From Verrucomicrobiota bacterium (GTDB taxonomy: Bacteria > Verrucomicrobiota > Verrucomicrobiia > Verrucomicrobiales > DEV007), in the NCBI GenBank assembly GCA_002862135.1, contig PKCI01000038.1, forward strand, positions 1-64,000: DNA of 64,000 nucleotides, read 5' to 3'. Below are positions 37,008 to 44,979 of this stretch, in pieces; the first letter of the stretch is position 1; each line of letters begins with the position of its first letter. Under the pieces are notes generated by a model that was given only the letters and a program-made list of their open reading frames with translations, did not search any database and was not told the DNA's origin. The position numbers were made by a program, and so were the translations under genes.

Positions 37008-37094
37008 GAGAGTGAGATTTACGCTTCTCAATTTGTTCGATTTTTTCGCAGAGTTGTCGCTGAAGCCTCGAAAATTCTTTCGAAACCTACAGCC

Positions 37095-38124
37095 ATGATA
37101 AAAAAGCCCATTCTTATCGCGACAGCTTGAGCCGTGCTGATCGGCGGCCTCCACATCTTGGCACAGCAGGGTCCCAAGGCAGCTGCCTCTCAACTCATTT
37201 CTTTATCACACGAGGAAATCCCCGCTCGGGTTCCGGAAGTGGAGCGCTAGATCGAAGAGCGTGAGATTCGTGCCTCTGAATTGACACTAGACATTGTCCA
37301 ACTCGATCAACGGATCGAACGGCGGATCGACCGCATTCTCAAGCAACTTAAGGGGCATGAAGGATTCGAAAGAGTCCGGCGCTCGTGTCGTTCGAATGAA
37401 AGAGGAAACAATTGAAGGACACCGCGAGTCGATCCGTCTCTACGGTTCCAAGCGTCGTGAACTGAAGCTCGAAGTCTATTCCCGGGACCCTTCAATCAAC
37501 CGGGATACGTTTTTCTCGGCAATGGACAAGTATGATACCCTTATCGAGAAGCGTGTTGATCAAATCCCTGAACTGGCCGAGACCTCTGCCGCTGACAAGG
37601 ATTTACTCAACTACGAGTATTCGCGTTCCAGCGGATGGCGCGGCTGGAGCTGGGAGACCACGTGAAACAACCCCGAATACCAGCAGAGCCGAAAGCAGAC
37701 CGTTCATACCGATCAAACCCGTCAGGAGTTGATCGATGCATTGGACAAAAGCATCGAGGGTCTCGAGAGGCGCAACCGCGAGATTGGAGAGATCATGAAA
37801 AAGGAGATCACCTCCCAGTATCGCGAACTCCTGCAGCACGAACTTGATTAGAATAACAATCTCATTGTGATGCGTGAGGAGCAGGTTGGCCTGATGCGGA
37901 ATCCACCTGAAGACCGTGGAACCACTACCTCAACCGATCCTGCGATGAAAGTGGGCCACTGGGTCGAAGATCTTGTTGGCGGTATCCAGGCCGACATGGA
38001 CGAAATGTTTGCTGACATCAACGAACTGAAGCAGGAGAAAGGATCCCTGACCTACCTTCGCGAACGAGTTAAGGTCGCCAGGGGGAAGTCCTGGTGGATG
38101 TTATCAAGGTGGAATAGAACCTAA
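37095..38124 (+). pseudogene. Decayed gene for a secreted/membrane coiled-coil protein
   Basis: From ATG 37095: MIKKPILIATA*AVLIGGLHILAQQ...VPEVER*IEEREIRASELTLDIVQLDQRIERRIDRILKQL, then a shift to the frame MKDSKESGARVVRMKEETIEGHRESIRLYG...SWETT*NNPEYQQSRKQ...LLQHELD*NNNLIVMREEQVGLMRNPPEDRG. In-frame stops at 37128, 37248, 37663, 37849. Confidence 0.8.
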
Positions 38125-38140
38125 GTGACCGGTTACTCTT

Positions 38141-38400
38141 TTATTTTATCAGGGGGGAGAGGCTAATCTCCAACTCCTCCAGGTCTTTGTCTGCCAGCAC
38201 CTTCTGAACCCCGTCGATGTAGTAGAGCGGATCCTCTGATTTGGTATTCGGTTGGACGTCGTGACGTGCCGCGAAGTTGAGCATCGTGCCAAATGCGGCC
38301 GGGCTAACAACTAGAGGTCCGGAAACGCTGCTTTGCCTGGACAGCATTGGCATTGCGCCGATGTTGAGCGGTTCAAGAACCGCTCCGGAAAAGAGCTTCG
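38141..38400 (-). pseudogene. C-terminal remnant of a zinc-dependent (cinnamyl-type) alcohol dehydrogenase
   Basis: Reverse-strand LEPLNIGAMPMLSRQSSVSGPLVVSPAAFGTMLNFAARHDVQPNTKSEDPLYYIDGVQKVLADKDLEELEISL resembles the end of CAD/YahK-type ADHs (S(V/I)xGS...MLxFxARHxIxP...vNeAlexLrsGkaRyRIVL). N-terminal domains absent. Confidence 0.6.
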
Positions 38401-38573
38401 TGTCTTTTGAATCAACTTTACTGGAAATCGAGTCTCGAATTAATGATATTTTTCGCAGGCGGTTCTTGGGATTGAATGAGGTGATGGCGTTGGTTTTGAA
38501 GCGCCTAGAGGAGCATTTTGTGTATAACAAGAAGTAACGGGTTCGGCGAGACTTGCGTCACGCCTGTTGAATT

Positions 38574-40229
38574 TTGATCAATTGGATGATTTCAAACCAG
38601 GCAAAACGCTTTCATGACTTTGATGCCCTTCGGGGCTACGCCATGTTGTTGGGTATCGTCCTGCATGGATTAATGTCGTTCATGGTCATCCCGTTCTGGC
38701 CGGCGCAGGACCGCAACCAGAATACGGAAGTTTGTGGAACGGTCCTCAACTTCATTCACGGCTTCCGGCTGCCCCTGTTCTTTCTCATTAGCGGGTTTTT
38801 CACGGCGATGCTGTGGAGGAAGCGGGGGCTCAAGGGATTGCTTAAGCAAAGAGCCATTAGAATCCTAATTCCTCTGGCGGTGGGAACGATCGTGACCTGG
38901 GTGCTGGTGCTCCCTCTGACTTTCTGGGGGAATGCCAAGAAGGCGGTAGTGGCGGAGCAGCGCGAGACGGGCCAAGGTAGCGACGGAGTATTGGCGGACG
39001 CGGAAAAGAAAGAGGCTTTGTGGCAACTGGTAAGAAGTGGCGACGGCGATCAGGTCCGCGCTTTGGTGGCGGAGGGTGCAGACGTCAATGCGAAAGACTC
39101 AGGGTTTCAATTGTCTCCACTGGCCTGGGCGGTGATAGAGGGTAAGCCGGAACTGGTATCCCTCCTGATCAAAGCCGGGGCTAATGTGGACGCTCGCGAT
39201 GGCGAAGGTTCATCAGCCTTGCATGCGGCCTCGTTTCTTGGCCGGGGAGAAGAGGGGGCGCTCCTTATCGCAGCGGGAGCCGATGTGAATGCGAGGAATA
39301 ACGATGGCGAGACTCCTTTGGATACTCAGCGCCACGGGATGGACACAGTGAATTGGGTCAGTGGGATGCTCGGGATCGAGATTAAGAGAGTCGAGCTCTA
39401 CAAGGGGAGAAAGCAGATCAAAGAGCTCTTGGTTGAGAATGGAGGTGAATCCGGGATTCTGAACCCCTTGTTGCAGCAACTCCTTGATCTCTGGAAGCTG
39501 GGTGCCCAGTTGCCTGTGTTTCAGCACCTCTGGTTTCTCTACTATCTTTGCTGGCTGGTGGTGATGTTCGCGACGCTTGTGTTGGTTCGAAAATTGATCC
39601 CATTCCATATTCCCAAATGGATGAGTGCTTCCCCCCGAAGCTGGCTCTGGGTCCTGTCTGCCACCGTGTTGTGCCAATTGTTCATGAGGGAAGGTGTTGG
39701 AGCCGATACTGCCCCGGGAATCCTGCTATGGCCACCTAAGCTGCTCTACTATGCAGTTTTCTTTGCCGTCGGCGCTCTGAGTTATGGAAATGAGTCCTTT
39801 GAAACGAACGCTGGTCGTTTCTGGATTATCTGGGCTCTGCTGGGTGTCCCTGCTTTTGTTGTCGCCTCGACCTGGCTGAGTAGCGGTGGGGAGCGGTTCG
39901 GATGGCAGCATTGGGCCGGCAGCTTGAGTGCTGCGGTTTTCACCTGGTTGATGATTTACGCACACCTTGGGTTTTTCCGGCGTTTCTTCAGCGGGGAAAG
40001 CCGATTGGTTAGATATCTTTCCGACTCTGCTTATTGGCTTTATCTCGCGCACTTGCCCGTGGTGACGGGCCTGCAAATCTGGATCAGTGATCTGGACTGG
40101 CCCATCATCGTGAAGTTTACCCTCGTCTTCACGGTGACGACGGGGGTCTTACTAGTAGTCTATGAATGGCTGGTGCGTTACACCTTCATCGGAGCCGTTT
40201 TGAACGGTCGAAAGAAAAGGCCGGTTTAA
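38574..40229 (+). CDS. Acyltransferase-3/OpgC-like membrane protein with inserted ankyrin repeats
   Basis: RFHDFDALRGYAMLLGIVLHGLMSF (acyltransferase-3 start), multiple TMs; inserted VRALVAEGADVNAKDSGFQLSPLAWAVIEGKPELVSLLIKAGANVDARDGEGSSALHAASFLGRGEEGALLIAAGADVNARNNDGETPLD (about 39009-39338), then further TMs. Confidence 0.9.
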   Translation: MINWMISNQAKRFHDFDALRGYAMLLGIVLHGLMSFMVIPFWPAQDRNQNTEVCGTVLNFIHGFRLPLFFLISGFFTAMLWRKRGLKGLLKQRAIRILIPLAVGTIVTWVLVLPLTFWGNAKKAVVAEQRETGQGSDGVLADAEKKEALWQLVRSGDGDQVRALVAEGADVNAKDSGFQLSPLAWAVIEGKPELVSLLIKAGANVDARDGEGSSALHAASFLGRGEEGALLIAAGADVNARNNDGETPLDTQRHGMDTVNWVSGMLGIEIKRVELYKGRKQIKELLVENGGESGILNPLLQQLLDLWKLGAQLPVFQHLWFLYYLCWLVVMFATLVLVRKLIPFHIPKWMSASPRSWLWVLSATVLCQLFMREGVGADTAPGILLWPPKLLYYAVFFAVGALSYGNESFETNAGRFWIIWALLGVPAFVVASTWLSSGGERFGWQHWAGSLSAAVFTWLMIYAHLGFFRRFFSGESRLVRYLSDSAYWLYLAHLPVVTGLQIWISDLDWPIIVKFTLVFTVTTGVLLVVYEWLVRYTFIGAVLNGRKKRPV

Positions 40230-40560
40230 AGCTCGGCAACTTCCATCGTCAGCATTTCAAGACTGTTGTCGTAGGTGTCAATGTAGAACTTGTGATCCTC
40301 AAGATCGTAGGTGCTCCAGGTTGACCTGTCTTTTTCAAGCCTTGCCAGAACCCAGCTGGTGTGTCCGAAGTTGTCCGTCATGAAAAAGTGATGTCGTCAC
40401 GAAGAATGGGCTCTTGGGTGTGATCGTTAGGGACAAGCCGGGAAGATTGATCCAACCCGTCGGGGTGCCATAGCGCTTGGTGCATTTTTCAAAAGATTCA
40501 CCTAGGCGTGCCTCAGCGGAGGTCACAAACAAGGTGATGAGGGGAAGCAGCAGGGCTGCC
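40226..40560 (-). pseudogene. Frameshifted small secreted protein gene
   Basis: Reverse strand: VVLAALLLPLITLFVTSAEARLGESFEKCTKRYGTPTGWINLPGLSLTITPKSPFFVTTSLFH, then in another frame FFMTDNFGHTSWVLARLEKDRSTWSTYDLEDHKFYIDTYDNSLEMLTMEVAEL*. No ATG before the signal-peptide-like segment. Confidence 0.6.
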
Positions 40561-41097
40561 AGGACAACGGACGGTCAGGATATGGCCAAGGCTATTTCAG
40601 AGGTATACCTGCATAATTTGGTGTTGTTGTTCATCAGGATTTCCTAGGTGTTTGGTTAACAATGCCCCAGTGGATGAGCTTTTCATCGGATTCAGAAGTT
40701 TCTTTGGAAACGGTTTAGACGGAGCCGGGCCTTGGGAATGGAGGGCATGGAATTCGAACGAAAAGTTTGAAGGATGATCATCGAATGTTGGGTGGTCTTT
40801 CATGGATGGGTGGAATCAATCCAACTGCCACCCAATGTGAGAGATTTATTGCACGCTGTGAAATTGAAACCGGGCCACCTGCAATCTTGAATCGGTACAA
40901 GAATTCACAAAAGGTCCCGGCGTAACCGGCGATACCTCCGCGGCGTTCCATGTCGGGCGGGGCATCAAGGCTACCTGAGATCGTTGAAATCAGGGCGAGA
41001 CCAATGGGATGAGGAGTAATCAGCGACGTGGAAATGACGAGCGTCTTTCAGATGGGGAGTCGCTTTGAGGAGGATTCGGAGATGGTTTGGCGTAAGC

Positions 41098-41880
41098 TTA
41101 CCACAGGCCCCACCATTGAGTGGAAATGATGAAAAGTCCAAGAATGAGGTTGGCAACAGCGTGCATGATGACGGCGGCCCACATGTTTCCGGTTTTGATC
41201 GATACCCATCCGGTGAGTGCCCCGTAAACTAGCGCAACGGCGAAATCAGGTCCAAGGTGAACGAGTGCGAAGGCCAACGCAGTCATCGCAACAGCCTGAG
41301 GGGTGCTGTCACTGAGACGACGCTCTTTCCAGTCTCCATCCGGATTGCTGAGGAAGGGCATGAGAAAGCCGCGCCAAAAGATCTCTTCGACGAGAGAGAC
41401 GGCGATGATGAGACGCAGGAAACGCAGGAAAACTATCAGACCGAGTTGCAGCGCAGTCGTTTCTTCTCCGAACAGGTAGGGGTTGAAGCCATTGAGGCGA
41501 GACTGAAATCCCAGCCATTTCAACCAGGGCAGTGAGACTCCTTCGCCAATTCCGAAAGCAGCGTGAATTAACGGGGGAAGAAGCCAGACAGCAATGCCGA
41601 CAATACCCATGAGAACCGCAAGGCCACTGCCTTTTAATGAAAATCTGGGATAGTGCTTTCGCCAGAAAAAAACAAGCCCAATGCAGAGAATGGCCTGAAG
41701 GGGATACCCCCAATGTTCGGGATGCTGGCGCCACCACGAAGCGGAGGCGTCCTTGGTCCCAAGCTGTTGGACGAGCGTGAGGATGACCAGGAAGGCGACG
41801 AATGGACCGATGAAAGCGGTGGCAGTGGCCCGATACCAAGGGGTTGGAGATGAAACTGGAGCGTCGGATTCGTTTGGCAT
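41098..41880 (-). CDS. CPBP-family intramembrane metalloprotease
   Basis: Multiple TMs; ISLVEEIFWRGFLM-type EExxxR motif (SLVEEIFWRGFLMPFL), FALVHLGPDFAVALVYGALTGWV, MWAAVIMHAVANL. Confidence 0.9.
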   Translation of the reverse strand: MPNESDAPVSSPTPWYRATATAFIGPFVAFLVILTLVQQLGTKDASASWWRQHPEHWGYPLQAILCIGLVFFWRKHYPRFSLKGSGLAVLMGIVGIAVWLLPPLIHAAFGIGEGVSLPWLKWLGFQSRLNGFNPYLFGEETTALQLGLIVFLRFLRLIIAVSLVEEIFWRGFLMPFLSNPDGDWKERRLSDSTPQAVAMTALAFALVHLGPDFAVALVYGALTGWVSIKTGNMWAAVIMHAVANLILGLFIISTQWWGLW

Positions 41881-42186
41881 CAGAGAAGAGCTATGGTGAT
41901 TAGAGCTTGTCCATGACTTCCTTCAATAGCAACCTGTAAGGCGAGAGGAATGGGACGGCGATACGTGTTGAAGTGTCTTGAACTGGTGGGGGAATATCCC
42001 TGCACCCATTCCACTGCGAAACCCCTTTTGTCGCCTTTGTCTGCTCGGTTGAATCTTGTGCTTGGCTTGCCGATTCAAGCTGACGGGAATGAGCAGGTGC
42101 GTGAGGTGGGTTTTGAATTGATTGGTAAACAGGTGGCGTCGCGAATTGAAGCTGCGCTGAAGCAATAGACGGGAGACTGGACGACG

Positions 42187-43593
42187 ATGAAATCGATTCT
42201 ACTTACTATTTCTATTCTGGCGCTTCTTTCAGGTTCCCGTGCTGATGATCGCCCAAATATTCTGTTGGTGATGGCGGATGACCAGGGCTGGGGGGATGCT
42301 GGATTCATGGGGCATCCTTTTGTCCAGACTCCGGGCATGGATGAAATGGCCGGGAACAGCGTCGTCTTCGAACGTTTCTACGCTTCCGCCCCGGTGTGCT
42401 CACCGACGAGAGCCAGTGTGATGACGGGACGCCATCCCTTCCGAACCAATGTGCCCAATCATGGGCACTACATGCGCCCGAATGAAGTCACTATTGCAGA
42501 GGTGCTTCGTGAATCCGGCTATGTGACCGGCCACTTCGGAAAGTGGCATATCGGCTCGGTTCAGCCTGACAGTCCCACCAACCCAGGCGGTGCCGGTTTT
42601 GATGAATGGTTTTCGGCGCTCAATTTCTTCGATGTTGATCCCTACTTAAGTCGCAGCGGGAACTACGAGAATCCGAAGGGGCAGGGCTCCGTCATCTCAA
42701 TGGATGCGACGATTGAGTTTCTCGAAAAGCACAAGGACGGCGACAAGCCCATGTTTACGGTGACATGGTTTCCGGCACCTCATGGCCCTTTTGCTGAAGT
42801 GCCAGTCGACTTTCGGGGCGAAGACGAGCTTTATGCCAGTGAGAAGAGCAAGGGCTACTTCCTTGAAATTACCTTGATTGATCAGCAGATTGCCCGATTG
42901 CGGGCGAGTCTCCGTGACATGGGGATTGAGGACAACACGATTCTTTGGTACACCAGTGACAACGGGGGGCTGGTCGAGGCCTCTTCCGGCGGACGGAAAA
43001 AGAAGGGGAGTATTTACGAAGGGGGATTGCGAGTGCTTTCGATCGTTGAGTGGCCGGCGAAATTGAAACCTGCCAGGATCTCGTTGCCATCCTCGTCCTC
43101 TGATATTTATCCCACTCTCGTCAGCATCGCCGGTGCTGTGGTGTCGCATCAGCCACAACTGGACGGGGTCGACCTGTCACCGGCCCTTATCGGTAGGGAG
43201 CAGGAGCATCCACCGATGGGCTTCTGGCATGATCACACAGGAGGTCAGTCGACCCACAGTGATCGGATCATCAAGGCTCTGATGGAAGCTCAGCAAGCGG
43301 GGCAACCGACGCCGCACCCGGAAAGAATTCTCAAGAATGTGAAGGAATTTCCGACCTTTGATCGCGGAGATTACAAAGGGCATGCCGCCTGGAACGACTG
43401 GCCCTGGAAGTTGCACCGCATTCAGAAAGGGGATGAGGTAAGGGTAGAGCTCTACAACCTGGAGTTAGATCCCATGGAGGCTACCGATCTCGCTGGAAGC
43501 GAAAAAGGGCGTGCTACGGAAATGCTGAAAGAACTCGAGGAATGGCAGAGCTCGGTTTACGATAGCTGGGAAGGTAAAGACTACACAAACTGA
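42187..43593 (+). CDS. Arylsulfatase (type I, formylglycine-dependent)
   Basis: RPNILLVMADDQGWGDAGFMGHPFVQTPGMD; CSPTRASVMTGRHPFRT (CxPxR maturation motif); GHFGKWHIG. Confidence 0.95.
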   Translation: MKSILLTISILALLSGSRADDRPNILLVMADDQGWGDAGFMGHPFVQTPGMDEMAGNSVVFERFYASAPVCSPTRASVMTGRHPFRTNVPNHGHYMRPNEVTIAEVLRESGYVTGHFGKWHIGSVQPDSPTNPGGAGFDEWFSALNFFDVDPYLSRSGNYENPKGQGSVISMDATIEFLEKHKDGDKPMFTVTWFPAPHGPFAEVPVDFRGEDELYASEKSKGYFLEITLIDQQIARLRASLRDMGIEDNTILWYTSDNGGLVEASSGGRKKKGSIYEGGLRVLSIVEWPAKLKPARISLPSSSSDIYPTLVSIAGAVVSHQPQLDGVDLSPALIGREQEHPPMGFWHDHTGGQSTHSDRIIKALMEAQQAGQPTPHPERILKNVKEFPTFDRGDYKGHAAWNDWPWKLHRIQKGDEVRVELYNLELDPMEATDLAGSEKGRATEMLKELEEWQSSVYDSWEGKDYTN

Positions 43594-43596
43594 GAA

Positions 43597-44424
43597 ATGC
43601 GCATCGACAGTCATCATCATTTCTGGAACTACGATCCTGTTGAATACGGGTGGATTGGCGAGGGAATGGACGTTCTTAAGCGGGACTTTGGTCCGGCTGA
43701 CCTGGGTAAGGTTGCGAAAGCGACAAAGATGGACGGATTCGTTTCCGTTCAGGCGAGGCAGACGATTGAGGAGACCGAATGGCTGTGTGGGTTGGCAGAG
43801 AAGAGCCCGTTGATCAGGGGCGTTGTTGGATGGGTGCCCCTGGCGGACTTTGAGGTGGAGAAGATCCTTGATTCTGTCTCAACGCCCTCGCTGAAAGGGA
43901 TTCGCCATGTGGTGCAGGGCGAGCCGGATCCGGAGTTCATTCTTGGCGAAGAGTATAATCGAGGAGTCAGCCTGTTAGGCCGTTTCGGGCTGGTATACGA
44001 CATTCTGATTTTCGGCAAGCAGCTGCCGTCGTCAATTCGGTTTGTTGATCAACACCCGGATTTGCCGATGGTCCTGGATCACATTGCCAAACCCGTGATC
44101 AGTGAAGCTTCGTTTGATCAGCAGTGGGAGAAAGATTTTCGTGAAATCGCGCAGCGAGAGAACCTGGTTTGCAAATTTTCCGGCGTCGTCACTGAGGTTC
44201 GTGATAAAGGCTGGTCGACCGATTTGATTCGCCCCTACTGGGAGGTGGCCCTGGAATCGTTTGGTCCACGCCGTCTGATGTTTGGCAGTGATTGGCCGGT
44301 TTGCCTATTGAAAACTGATTACGAAGCCTGGGTCGCTGCGATCGGGTCATTGATGAACGAGTTGTCGGCCGACGAGCAGGCTGATATCATGGGACGAAAT
44401 GCGATGAGAGTCTATGCCTTGTAG
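43597..44424 (+). CDS. Amidohydrolase family 2, L-fuconolactonase-like
   Basis: MRIDSHHHFWNYDPVEYGWIGEGMDVLKRDFGPADL...LDHIAKP...CKFSGVVTE...RLMFGSDWPVCLL. Confidence 0.88.
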   Translation: MRIDSHHHFWNYDPVEYGWIGEGMDVLKRDFGPADLGKVAKATKMDGFVSVQARQTIEETEWLCGLAEKSPLIRGVVGWVPLADFEVEKILDSVSTPSLKGIRHVVQGEPDPEFILGEEYNRGVSLLGRFGLVYDILIFGKQLPSSIRFVDQHPDLPMVLDHIAKPVISEASFDQQWEKDFREIAQRENLVCKFSGVVTEVRDKGWSTDLIRPYWEVALESFGPRRLMFGSDWPVCLLKTDYEAWVAAIGSLMNELSADEQADIMGRNAMRVYAL

Positions 44425-44430
44425 AGTGCC

Positions 44431-44880
44431 ATGCTGAAACACCAATTGATTCATCCGAAGATCAACGAAGTGCTGGGGCGGGCAGGTCACGGCAGCAAAG
44501 TTCTTATTGCTGACGGCAACTATCCGGCTTCGTCAGCGCTGGGATCTAGGGCGGAACTGGTCAGCTTGAACCTTTCACCCGGGATTCCGACCTGCAGCCA
44601 GGTCCTGGCGGCCCTGGTCACCGCTGTCCCGATCGAAGCGGCGGACTTGATGATGTATCAGACGACCGGACCGTATGCACTTACCGAAGAGCCGCCGGTG
44701 TGGGAAGAGTTTCGCCAGGTCTTTCGTGATTCGAACCTCGAAGTCGATTTTGGAACGATCGAACGCTTCGCGTTCTACGAAGCGGCTGGCCAACCCGATC
44801 AGGTTTTGACCATCCAGACGGCGGACCAGCAGAAATTTGCCAACATCCTCGTGACTATTGGCGTGCGAGGAGTTGACTGA
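44431..44880 (+). CDS. fucU: RbsD/FucU family, L-fucose mutarotase-like
   Basis: MLKHQLIHPKINEVLGRAGHGSKVLIADGNYPASSALG...FAFYEAAGQPDQVLTIQTADQQKFANILVTIGV. Confidence 0.82.
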   Translation: MLKHQLIHPKINEVLGRAGHGSKVLIADGNYPASSALGSRAELVSLNLSPGIPTCSQVLAALVTAVPIEAADLMMYQTTGPYALTEEPPVWEEFRQVFRDSNLEVDFGTIERFAFYEAAGQPDQVLTIQTADQQKFANILVTIGVRGVD

Positions 44881-44979
44881 GTGACCAATTGGTGCCTTGA
44901 ATTCACTTTGAGGTGTTTCATAATGGGACATCCTTCGCAGCGTTGCTGGAAGGGCTGCTCTCGGCAGACTGTGGATGAT

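Noticed and set aside
37663-37851. Possible stop-codon recoding (selenocysteine/pyrrolysine) in the 37095-38124 reading frame
   Set aside because: Both TGA and TAG occur along with a frameshift, and no SECIS-like element was evident; simple gene decay is more economical.
40597-40803. 68-aa reverse ORF in the decay zone
   Set aside because: Composition is not protein-like and there is no RBS or homology cue.
41950-42168. 72-aa + ORF between the CPBP protease and the sulfatase
   Set aside because: Could be a C-terminal fragment (LVLGLPIQADGNEQVREVGFELIGKQVASRIEAALKQ looks protein-like), but I cannot assign a family or show a proper start, so it is not called as a gene.
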